The translations under genes were made by a program, and so were the position numbers. The notes below the pieces were generated by a model. It was not told the origin of the DNA. It searched no databases and was given only the letters and a program-made list of their open reading frames with translations. A DNA stretch of 64,000 nt from Planctomycetota bacterium (GTDB lineage: Bacteria; Planctomycetota; Phycisphaerae; UBA1845): the NCBI GenBank assembly GCA_016208685.1, contig JACQXM010000023.1:66203-130202 (forward strand). The letters run 5' to 3'. This document shows, piece by piece, positions 1-7,198 of the stretch; positions within the stretch are counted from its first letter, which is position 1, and every line of letters begins with the position of its first letter.

Positions 1-236
1 ATCCCCGCCTTGTTCACCGCGGCGAACACCTCGGCGACGTTGTCCGTCTCGCCGGTCAGAAGCCGCTTCACTCCCGTGTCCGCCTCGTGTTGCAGGCGGT
101 TCACCTCTTCCAGGCTTTCCACCAGGATGGACTTGAAATCCCTGCCCGGCGCGGTCGCCGGCGCCGCCGCAGGACCGGGTACTCCGGCAACCCCGCCCGG
201 CGGGAGGACCCCCGCCAACTGGATCGGATCAGGCAC
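1..236 (-). CDS. fliE: FliE, flagellar hook-basal body protein (3' end outside window)
   Basis: FliE is the small junction protein between the MS ring and the flagellar rod. The visible 78 residues start at a GTG (234-236) preceded by a GGAGG ribosome site six bases upstream. After a Pro/Ala/Gly-rich N-terminus of about 30 residues comes the start of the typical FliE helix (SILVESLEEVNRLQHEAD, then TGETDNVAEVFAAVNKAG), which matches the family pattern of a helix followed by a short 'sVeevmiAvqKA' segment. The C-terminal helix lies beyond position 1. It follows flgC by 38 bases on the same strand, the usual flgB-flgC-fliE order, and this order supports the call as much as the sequence does. 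Confidence 0.8.
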   Translation of the reverse strand, partial: MPDPIQLAGVLPPGGVAGVPGPAAAPATAPGRDFKSILVESLEEVNRLQHEADTGVKRLLTGETDNVAEVFAAVNKAG

Positions 237-274
237 GCACCACCTCCTGCCCTACGGGACCGCGCCGTGCGCGA

Positions 275-691
275 CTAGGCGATCAATTGCAGCGTCGAAG
301 TCACCATGGACTTCGCCGCTTCCATCACCGTCACGTTGGCCTCGTACGCCCGCGCTGCCGCCATGGCGTTCACCATCTCCGTGTGATAGTCCACGTTGGA
401 GATACGAACGTAGCCCTGTTCCGGCCCCTCCTTGACGGCGTCCACGTGGTCCGGGTCCCAGCGCAAGCCGAACGCTGATGGATCCTCGACAACAGCCGTT
501 ACATGCACGCCCGGTCGGCCGCCTTCGCCGCCGTCTCCGGCGGCCATCAACGCCACGCGGCGGCGGTAGGGCACGGAGTTCCCGTCCTCGTCGCGCGTGA
601 CGTCCTTCATGGCAATGTTCCCGGCGATGACGTCCAGGTTCGCGCGTTGCGCCACAAGCGCCGACGTGCTGATGTCCAATACGCCGTACAT
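275..691 (-). CDS. flgC: FlgC, flagellar proximal rod protein
   Basis: FlgC builds the proximal rod of the flagellar basal body in the periplasm. The 138-residue protein has the family's usual length. Its N-terminal rod signature reads DISTSALVAQRANLDVIAGN, although the usual N-T after IAGN is replaced by IAMKDVTR. The C-terminal half has the FlgC-typical GYVRISNVDYHTEMVNAMAA stretch, followed by a helix ending in KSMVTSTLQLIA. The ATG has a GGAG ribosome site seven bases upstream. It lies between flgB (191 bases upstream, with a REP-like repeat in the gap) and fliE. Confidence 0.93.
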   Translation of the reverse strand: MYGVLDISTSALVAQRANLDVIAGNIAMKDVTRDEDGNSVPYRRRVALMAAGDGGEGGRPGVHVTAVVEDPSAFGLRWDPDHVDAVKEGPEQGYVRISNVDYHTEMVNAMAAARAYEANVTVMEAAKSMVTSTLQLIA

Positions 692-804
692 ACGTCACTC
701 CAACGCATCCACACGCCGGTCCGCCGCGTCGACCGCGAGTGCCAATCCCCTGGGGCACACTCATCCCCGCCGCGGCGCGAAGCCAAATGACCGTGCGCGA
801 ACCT

Positions 805-880
805 GCGCCGCGCCGCGCTCCCTTGCCCGCTCCCTTTACGGTCGCGGCTCTGTTCCCGCGAGGCCGAATCGCGCACGCTC
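805..880. repeat. REP-like repeat, copy A
   Basis: A segment of about 76 bases starting directly beyond the flgB stop codon. It is roughly three-quarters identical to 1534-1608, which lies directly beyond the stop codon of the sigma-54 activator. On the minus strand both contain a GC-rich stem followed by the core AGAGCCGCGACCG. I have a memory of similar cores in other planctomycete genomes but could not verify this here. The position after stop codons suggests a REP-like or terminator-like unit. Confidence 0.6.
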
Positions 881-882
881 AG

Positions 883-1323
883 TTAGATCCGTCCGCGAAT
901 CGCCTTCCGCAGGCCGTCGAGCTCTCCTTTCAGCAGCGTCGCGGCGAGCTCATGCGTCAAACCGGTCTCCGCCAGGTCCGCCATTTCCCGCTCGATGGAG
1001 AGATTGGTGCCGTCATGGAACAGCACGTTGTCCACGGGCCGCTCGCTGGGCGTGACCCGCAGGCGACCGGCGTCGTCGGTGCGCAGCTCCTGGCCCGACT
1101 TTACGGCCAGCGGCCGGCGGACGTCCGACCCTCGGACGTCCAGGGCGTCCCGCAGCGCCGCCTGAAAGCCCCGGACGTCGAGCTGCTTGGCGCGATAGTC
1201 GGGCGTCTGCCAGTTCGCCACGTTCTCGGCGATCACCTTCATCCGCGCCTGGTTGAATGACAGGGTCGTCACCAGCGCCGGGATCGTTCCGCGCTCAGTT
1301 AGATGGGAAACCAGTGCCGCCAT
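883..1323 (-). CDS. flgB: FlgB, flagellar proximal rod protein
   Basis: FlgB is a rod protein of the flagellar basal body. This 146-residue protein carries the diagnostic N-terminal segment (TTLSFNQARMKVIAENVANW, then QTPDYRAKQLDVRGFQAAL), equivalent to the family's 'NiAnanTPgYkar' motif. The C-terminal helix is more divergent but has the expected SIEREMADLAETGLTHE region. The ATG at 1321-1323 follows a GGGAGGG ribosome site. It lies downstream of the two-component genes and upstream of flgC on the same strand. A 286-base gap separates it from the regulator and holds REP-like copy B, so transcription may partly stop between the regulators and the rod genes. Confidence 0.92.
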   Translation of the reverse strand: MAALVSHLTERGTIPALVTTLSFNQARMKVIAENVANWQTPDYRAKQLDVRGFQAALRDALDVRGSDVRRPLAVKSGQELRTDDAGRLRVTPSERPVDNVLFHDGTNLSIEREMADLAETGLTHELAATLLKGELDGLRKAIRGRI

Positions 1324-1533
1324 CGGCGCCCTCCCCGAACCCAGTCGTCCGCGCGACTCCGCCCATCGCCCGGTTCGTCAACCGCCCCTGCCATCGTGAC
1401 CCGCAGGCGCTGGTCTCCGGCCGCCTCCGCAATGGCACGTGCCGTTCCAGGCACGCCGGTCCCGCCTTTCAGCCTGCGAACGTGGCATCGGGCCGGCTTA
1501 CTCCGGCAGGCGATGCGCCCGCGGGCCGATTCT

Positions 1534-1608
1534 GCGCCGCCCCGCGCTGTTTGGTCCGCTGCCTTTCGGTCGCGGCTCTGCTCCGGCGTGCCGGATCGCG
1601 CACGCCGG
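1534..1608. repeat. REP-like repeat, copy B
   Basis: The second copy of the repeat described at 805-880, in the same orientation, placed next to the stop codon of the sigma-54 activator gene. Read on the minus strand it starts with a 9-base-pair stem (CCGGCGTGC pairing with GCACGCCGG across an 8-base loop) and then the core AGAGCCGCGACCG. It fills part of the 286-base gap upstream of flgB. Confidence 0.6.
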
Positions 1609-1609
1609 T

Positions 1610-3028
1610 CTAGAGCGACATTCCCGAAAGCGAGGCGGCACCCGATGCCGCACCGACCTCCATCGATATCTGCCGCTCCTTCTCCTCGCGCCATTGCTTG
1701 AGCTTCATGCCCAGCGTGCGTACGCCCATGCCCAGAGCCTTGGCGGACTTCGCCCGGTGCCCGTTGAACCGTGCCAGCGTCCGTTCGATGAGTTGCCGTT
1801 CCATGTCCTCCAGCATCCGCCCCTCGCGGAGAATGCCGAAGTTTTCGCCCGCGCGCGACGAGCCGTTGAGCCAGGGCTGCACCAGGTCCGCCGCCATCAC
1901 CTCCGCGGTGCAGAGCGTCGCGGCGCGGTGGCAGAGGTTCTCCAGTTCGCGCACGTTGCCCGGCCAGGCGTATTCCGTCAGCAGCTTGATCGCCTCCGGT
2001 GACACCCGCCGGCCCTCCGCCTTCTCGAACCAGCCCGCGCGGCGCAGGAAGTGTTCCGTCAGGTCGGGAATATCCTCCCGGCGCTCGCGCAGCGGCGGCA
2101 CCGCCACCGGCAACACGTTCAGCCGGTAATACAGGTCGGCACGGAAGCGCTTGCGCCCCACCCACTCCTCCAGGTCGCGGTTGGTGGTCGCGATGATGCG
2201 CACGTTGGCGCGCCGCGTCACGCTGCTGCCCACACGCTCGAACTCGCCCTCCTGCAACACCCGTAACAGCTTCGCCTGCAAGGGGACGGCCATTTCCGAA
2301 ATCTCGTCCAGGAGCAGCGTTCCCCCGTCGGCCAGTTCGAAGCGCCCCTTACGCATGCGGTCGGCGCCGGTGAACGCCCCGCGCTCGTGCCCGAACAGCT
2401 CGCTTTCCAGCAGGTTGGCCGAAAGCGCCGCGCAGTTCAGGCAGAGCATGGCTCGATCGGCGCGGGGGCTGTGGCGGTGGATGTACCCCGCCACCAGCTC
2501 CTTGCCGGTGCCCGACTCACCGGTAATCAGCACCGTGGCGTGGCTGCCCGCCACCCGCTCCAGTTGCTCCCGCAGCGCCGTCATCGCCGGCGAGGAGCCG
2601 ACCAGCTCGCGACCGCTGCGCAGATCGTCGACGCTGACGCGCAGCGCTTCGTTTTCGCGGCGAAGCCGGGCGTGCTCCAGGGCTCGATCCACCAGCACCG
2701 CCAGGGCCTCGGCCTCGAAGGGCTTTTGAATGTAGTCGAAGGCCCCCGCCTTCATGGCCTCCACGGCGGTAGCCACCGTGGCGTACGCCGTCATCATGAT
2801 GATGGGCGTGTCGCATCCCGCGGCTCGGATCTCGCGGATCAGCGTCAGACCGTCCATGCGCGGCATCTTCAGATCCGCCAGAATGAGGTCGAACCCGCCG
2901 CGCTTGATCTCCGCCAACGCCTCCGTGGGATCGGTAAACAGCGTGGGGGAATGCCCCTCGCGTTCCAGCGCCTCGCGCACCGACTCCCGCAGGATTTCCT
3001 TATCATCCACGACACAAATCTGTGCCAT
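1610..3028 (-). CDS. Sigma-54-dependent response regulator of the flagellar locus (FlgR/FleR type)
   Basis: An NtrC-family activator of 472 residues that would open sigma-54 promoters, most likely those of flagellar genes. The receiver domain (about 1-120) keeps D8/D9, the phospho-acceptor D52, T80 and K102. The AAA+ domain has Walker A GESGTGKE at 170-177 and the sigma-54 contact loop GAFTGA at 217-222. A Fis-type helix-turn-helix follows near 425-455 (LARFNGHRAKSAKALGMGV). Its ATG directly abuts the stop codon of the kinase upstream, with a GGGAGGTG ribosome site inside the kinase's last codons, so the pair is translationally coupled. The partner kinase lacks the usual H-box histidine, so how D52 is phosphorylated is open. 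Confidence 0.93.
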   Translation of the reverse strand: MAQICVVDDKEILRESVREALEREGHSPTLFTDPTEALAEIKRGGFDLILADLKMPRMDGLTLIREIRAAGCDTPIIMMTAYATVATAVEAMKAGAFDYIQKPFEAEALAVLVDRALEHARLRRENEALRVSVDDLRSGRELVGSSPAMTALREQLERVAGSHATVLITGESGTGKELVAGYIHRHSPRADRAMLCLNCAALSANLLESELFGHERGAFTGADRMRKGRFELADGGTLLLDEISEMAVPLQAKLLRVLQEGEFERVGSSVTRRANVRIIATTNRDLEEWVGRKRFRADLYYRLNVLPVAVPPLRERREDIPDLTEHFLRRAGWFEKAEGRRVSPEAIKLLTEYAWPGNVRELENLCHRAATLCTAEVMAADLVQPWLNGSSRAGENFGILREGRMLEDMERQLIERTLARFNGHRAKSAKALGMGVRTLGMKLKQWREEKERQISMEVGAASGAASLSGMSL

Positions 3029-3814
3029 CTATTGGTCACCTCCCGTTGCCTGGAAACATTCGTCCGTCGGCGCCGCCGGCAACAACAGTACGAACGCGGC
3101 CCCGCCCCCCTTGCGATGCCCCGCCGCCGCCGATCCGCCGTGCGCCTCCGCTATGCGCTGCACAATGGCCAAACCCAACCCCGTCCCCGTGTCCTTGGTG
3201 GTGAAAAACGGATGGAACACCTGCTGGCGCAGCGCCGGCGGGATGCCCGGTCCGTTGTCCTCCACCACAATCGCCGCCTGCCGCCGATCCCTGCGGTTCT
3301 CGCCGGCGCGCACCCAGATGCGTCCGCCCCGGTCCACCGCCTCGACGGCGTTCAGCAGCAGGTTGATGATCGCTCGCTCCACCTGCGCCGGGTCGCACAG
3401 AAGCTGTATCTGCGCGAGGCGCAAATCCACGTCGAACTGCACGTCCCGGGCCGCGGCCTTGGCGGCCACCTGCGTCAGTGCCGCGTCCACCACCTCGGCG
3501 GCCGGACACCGCCGTCGCCGCGGCGCCGCGCCGCCGGCAAACGCCAGAATCTCGCTGACGATGCTTTCGATGGTTTCCACGCCGGCTCCGATCCGGCGCA
3601 CGATGTCGAGCTGCGGCGGCCGATCCGTCAGGTCCTTCTCCAGCAGCGAGGCATAGAGCCCGACTCCGCCCAGCGGGTTGCGGAGCTCATTGGCCACGCC
3701 GGCGGCCATCTCGCCCAGCGCCGCCCGTCGTTCCTGCCGCTGGTCGCGCTCCGCGATCCGCCCGCTGCCCGGCTCCGGCGCCGCCCGCGGCGCTTCCAGG
3801 GTCGTTGTGGTCAT
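3029..3814 (-). CDS. Flagellar two-component histidine kinase, H-box His replaced by Asn
   Basis: A soluble 261-residue kinase resembling FleS/FlgS, with no membrane segment and no clear PAS domain. The dimerisation helix reads GEMAAGVANELRNPLGG, where the family has A-H-E/Q-x-R-N/T-P-L. The phospho-acceptor position is therefore N42 (codon AAT at 3689-3691, one base from CAT). The ATPase domain is complete: N-box near ERAIINLLLNAVEAV, G1 box VEDNGPGIP, F box FHPFFTTK and G2 box GTGLGLAIVQ. The start overlaps the stop of the FlgN-like gene by one base (TGATG), and the stop abuts the response regulator. The likely partner is that regulator. Either the change inactivates autophosphorylation or the protein acts in another way, for example as a phosphatase or scaffold. 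Confidence 0.85.
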   Translation of the reverse strand: MTTTTLEAPRAAPEPGSGRIAERDQRQERRAALGEMAAGVANELRNPLGGVGLYASLLEKDLTDRPPQLDIVRRIGAGVETIESIVSEILAFAGGAAPRRRRCPAAEVVDAALTQVAAKAAARDVQFDVDLRLAQIQLLCDPAQVERAIINLLLNAVEAVDRGGRIWVRAGENRRDRRQAAIVVEDNGPGIPPALRQQVFHPFFTTKDTGTGLGLAIVQRIAEAHGGSAAAGHRKGGGAAFVLLLPAAPTDECFQATGGDQ

Positions 3815-4344
3815 CAGCTTGCCTCATCCAGCCGCCGCGCCTGCTGCCCGCGCCGCTCCGGCGCGCGATAGGCACTCAGGGCATCCCCGGTGCGCCTTGC
3901 CGAGCGCAGGGCATCCGCCGTCATCTGCTTCCGCGCCGCCAGGAGTCGAGCGTCACGCTCATCGCTCTCGATCACGCGCCGGAGTTGCAGGGTAGTCTCC
4001 TCGACCAGCCGGTCGGCCTCCGCGCGCTGCGCGGCACTGAGCTGCCCGCGGAACGTCGCCCAGGTTCTGCGGATCGGGGCCAGCCGTTCCGCCACCCGGC
4101 CCAGCTCCAGCGCCAGCTTCTGCCGTTCGGCCAGCAGCGACAGCAGCGGTTCCGTGTCACTCCCTGTCACTAACGAGCGCTGCTGCCGGGCGTAGGACTC
4201 CAGTCGGCCGTAAAGCAGCGCCTGCTCGCGCAGCAACCCCATCACGGCGCCGGGCCCTTCGCCCGCCGGCGGGGTATCGGCGCCGGGCAGGGGTTCCGAG
4301 CCGCCGCCCGGGCCCGCCTTCGACATCGTCCGCATCACCGTCAT
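3814..4344 (-). CDS. FlgN-like helical protein of the flagellar operon
   Basis: A 176-residue, mostly helical soluble protein. After a Gly/Pro-rich N-terminus, residues from about 35 to 165 form long charged helices (LLREQALLYGRLESYARQQ, later LSLLAERQKLALELGRVAE) with the spacing typical of FlgN, the cytoplasmic export chaperone for the hook-filament junction proteins. Similarity is to the family's general pattern rather than to a diagnostic motif, so the role is inferred from fold and position. The ATG follows a GAGGA ribosome site. The gene sits 48 bases downstream of the TPR gene and overlaps the kinase start. Confidence 0.6.
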   Translation of the reverse strand: MTVMRTMSKAGPGGGSEPLPGADTPPAGEGPGAVMGLLREQALLYGRLESYARQQRSLVTGSDTEPLLSLLAERQKLALELGRVAERLAPIRRTWATFRGQLSAAQRAEADRLVEETTLQLRRVIESDERDARLLAARKQMTADALRSARRTGDALSAYRAPERRGQQARRLDEAS

Positions 4345-4392
4345 CGCTTCCTCGCAGGCCGCGGCCGCGCCGCCGGGAACGCGGCGACACCT

Positions 4393-6768
4393 CTAAAACA
4401 GCTCCGACTCTCCCAACCACTGGAAGTACCGCTTCCAGTCCTCGCGTCCTTCGGGCGCGACGGACTGCACGAACGCGGCGTCGGGAATCGCCTCCGTGAC
4501 CACCAGGGCCCGGGCCAGCGCCGCCCGTGCCTCGTGCGGCTCGCCGAGAAACACATGACAGTTGATCACCTGCACGTACGCCGCCAGTGCCGAGGGTCCG
4601 TCGCTGTAGGCGCTGGCCGCTTCCTCATAGAGTTTGAGCGCCGTTCGGTAGTCCCGCTGCTCGAAGTAGCAGTCCGCCTCGTAGAGGTAGGAGTGCCGCA
4701 GGTAGACCCTCTCCAGCGGCGTCAGCCGGCCGGCCCCGCGCGCCTCGTACTCGTTGATCAAGGAGCGGTAGAGCGCCCGCGCCCGCTCCAACCGCACCAT
4801 CGCCTCACCGCGGATGCGTTCCAGTTCCCCGACGTACGTCACCTGCTCCGCCTCGTGGTACAGCGCCAGGGCGCTTTGGCGATAGGAGTCCGCCAGCAGA
4901 AACAGGGCGCGAAGACGACGGGGATCCTGCGGGTAGCGATCCGATGCCTCCTCCAGGACTTCCACGGCCCGGGCGTAGGCGCCGCGACGGTTCAGAGCTT
5001 CGCCGAGCAGGAACATGGCGTCGGCAAAGTCGGGAGCCTCCGGGGTAAACACATCGGAGTCCTCGAGAACCGTTCGCAACGTCTGCTCCGCGCGCTCCTC
5101 ATTTCCCGGACCCATGGAGAGGTAACATTCCGCGAGCGGGACGAGCGTTCTCGCCCCGTCCAGTGTCCGCGGGAAGCGCCGATAGCAGGTCTGGTAGGCC
5201 TCGGCGGCCGCCTGCCACAAGCCCATCGACTGGCACAGCTTTCCGATGCGGAGGAGGGCGCGGGGGACCAGCGGATCACTGGGCCGCTCGCGCACGAACT
5301 GATGATAGTGGGCCACCGCCTGCGACCGCATCCCCGCACGCGTGTACAGCTCGGACGCCTTCCAACTGGACTCCGAGGAGCGCTTCTCATCAAGCGTGGT
5401 GAGCTCCGCCAGTTCCAGGTAGGTCCGCGCCGCGTCGGCGTAGATCGACCTGGCCTCATCGCCGGCGGCGGGGGTCAGCGGGCTTTCCGGATCGCGCGTC
5501 ACGGTGCTTATGCCCTCGAGCTCGTCGGCCCGAGCCATCTGAATGCGCCCCAGTTGTTCCAGCGACGCGATGGCCAGCTCCTCGTTGCCGCGATCCACCA
5601 GCGCGCGGGCGAGGCGGGCGTAGTCCAGGGCGGCGTCCAGTTGCCCCTCCTGCCGCTTCATCTCCGCCATGACGCTGAGCGAGGTGCGCAGCACGTCCAC
5701 GTTCACCAGTCGCGAGCGACGCAGCGTCTCGAGTTCCTCCAGGGCGATGCGGTAGGAGCTGGCGGCGTCGGCATCCCGCTCCAGCAGCGCGTACGCCTCT
5801 GCCGACCCCAGGCGGCTCGCCACGGCGTAAGGGCTGGAGGGGTGGAACGAGAGAACGTCGGAGAAGAAGGAAAGGGCTTCCATGGGCCGCTGCGGGCCCC
5901 CGTCGCTGAGCACCACGCGACCCAGCAGCCACCCGGCCCGGGCGTGCAGTTCATCGTAGGGCTCCAGGCGATTCCGAATGGTGCGCAGGAGCCGTTCCGC
6001 TTCGTCGAACTGCCCCGCGCGGTACAGCAGCAGCGCCTCGAGGTATCCCAGGCGATCGGCCTGCGGTGGATCCGGAAACCGCGACTGCGTTTCCCGGACC
6101 AGCGTCGCCGCCTCGTCGAGCCGATCCAGCGCGTCGAGCAGCTCGAACTTGTGTTCCACGGCCCACAAGCCCAGGTCCGCGCGCTGGTCGCCGGCTTCCG
6201 TCAGGATGATGTCCAGTTCGCCTATTAGTTCCGCCGGCGAGACCGGAGTGTGTACTTGTCGCAACTCAAAGAGGTGTTTCCGCAGGTCGAGCGGCTCAGC
6301 CGTGCCCAGCCGCAGCGCCCGGTCGTATCCCTCGATCGCCCGGTCCCAGCGTCGCCCCCATTCCAGCGCGCGCCCCAGCCGCGCGAAGTCGTCGCCCTCC
6401 AGTTCCACCCCCAGCCGCAGAGCGGACTCGTAGGCGTCCGCGATCTGCCTGCCGGCGTCGGCGTTGGCGGCGTGGTCACGCTCCGCCACCAGGGCGCGGG
6501 CTCGCGCCAAGTGGCGGAACACGGGCCCCAATCGCGCTTCCCCCTCCTTCGCCTGCGTGAAGATCTTGTCCGCCAGCTCGATGGTCAGATCGTGCCGGCC
6601 GTCGTCAGCAAGGCGGTCCAGCAGTTGGAGTGATTCGGCGAACTCGCGTTCGGCCGCAGTGTCACGATAGCGCAGGAATGACCCCGCAAGCAACGCAAGC
6701 GAGAGGACAAGCAGCGGAATCTGCCACTTGCCCGCTAGTCGCTGTCGTAGCGTGGGTCGATCCGACAT
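4393..6768 (-). CDS. Membrane-anchored TPR-repeat protein at the head of the flagellar block
   Basis: A protein of 791 residues. One hydrophobic helix near residues 15-30 (IPLLVLSLALLAG) anchors it, and the rest is about 20 degenerate TPR-type helix pairs (for example ALEWGRRWDRAIEGYDRAL and ALKLYEEAASAYSDG) that would face the periplasm. An ATG 14 codons further upstream exists, but the start at 6766-6768 has an AGGAGG ribosome site six bases away and removes a basic leader, so I prefer it. It is the first gene of the minus-strand run leading into the flagellar regulators. Proteins of this kind are common in planctomycetes as scaffolds. A specific flagellar function is only suggested by position. 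Confidence 0.75.
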   Translation of the reverse strand: MSDRPTLRQRLAGKWQIPLLVLSLALLAGSFLRYRDTAAEREFAESLQLLDRLADDGRHDLTIELADKIFTQAKEGEARLGPVFRHLARARALVAERDHAANADAGRQIADAYESALRLGVELEGDDFARLGRALEWGRRWDRAIEGYDRALRLGTAEPLDLRKHLFELRQVHTPVSPAELIGELDIILTEAGDQRADLGLWAVEHKFELLDALDRLDEAATLVRETQSRFPDPPQADRLGYLEALLLYRAGQFDEAERLLRTIRNRLEPYDELHARAGWLLGRVVLSDGGPQRPMEALSFFSDVLSFHPSSPYAVASRLGSAEAYALLERDADAASSYRIALEELETLRRSRLVNVDVLRTSLSVMAEMKRQEGQLDAALDYARLARALVDRGNEELAIASLEQLGRIQMARADELEGISTVTRDPESPLTPAAGDEARSIYADAARTYLELAELTTLDEKRSSESSWKASELYTRAGMRSQAVAHYHQFVRERPSDPLVPRALLRIGKLCQSMGLWQAAAEAYQTCYRRFPRTLDGARTLVPLAECYLSMGPGNEERAEQTLRTVLEDSDVFTPEAPDFADAMFLLGEALNRRGAYARAVEVLEEASDRYPQDPRRLRALFLLADSYRQSALALYHEAEQVTYVGELERIRGEAMVRLERARALYRSLINEYEARGAGRLTPLERVYLRHSYLYEADCYFEQRDYRTALKLYEEAASAYSDGPSALAAYVQVINCHVFLGEPHEARAALARALVVTEAIPDAAFVQSVAPEGREDWKRYFQWLGESELF

Positions 6769-7198
6769 CGCGCTCCTCCTGAGCCGCAACACGCCCTGCC
6801 CTCCGGGCAAGGTACGTCACAATGTCGGCAAAGCCTGCCGTTTGGCTTGACCCCTCGGCAAGAACCGCCGACCGTTTGCCGCGTCAGGTACCCGCCGCAC
6901 AGATCGGCGGTCGGTGCGCGTTACCAGTATTACCAACGGTGTCGCCGCGCGCGTTGACCCGCCCGCGCAACCCTGCCGCGCGATCGGCGAATGCTGCCGC
7001 CACGGCGCTTGCCGGACCTCCACGCATCATCCGCGGTGCCGAAAGTGGGCGCCCCGCAGTCGGATGGTACGGGACGGGCCTGAGCGCTTCGACAAGGCGC
7101 CGCGCGGCATAGAGGCGGTTGTCCCGGTGGCATATTGGCTTCGCAGGTCTTCGACGTTGGCGAGGATCGCAGTCACCCACCGGCCGCGGAGCGGTCGG
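6769..7198. other. Intergenic region upstream of the TPR/flagellar block
   Basis: 430 bases between the end of the hybrid kinase gene and the start of the TPR gene. I see no credible coding region. I looked on the minus strand for a sigma-54 promoter (TGGCAC-N5-TTGC) and found no good match. The region is likely to hold the promoter of the flagellar block, but I cannot point to it. Confidence 0.4.

Noticed and set aside
876-1303. The sequence CGCTCAGTTAGAT near 876-888 and again near 1291-1303
   Set aside because: One copy ends the flgB coding region and the other lies inside its N-terminal codons. The match is 13 bases without longer flanking similarity, so chance is likely.
4534-6228. Long open frame on the plus strand opposite the TPR gene
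   Set aside because: It is in antisense to a convincing TPR coding sequence, is rich in Arg/Gln/Gly with no domain pattern, and is a product of GC-rich codon bias.
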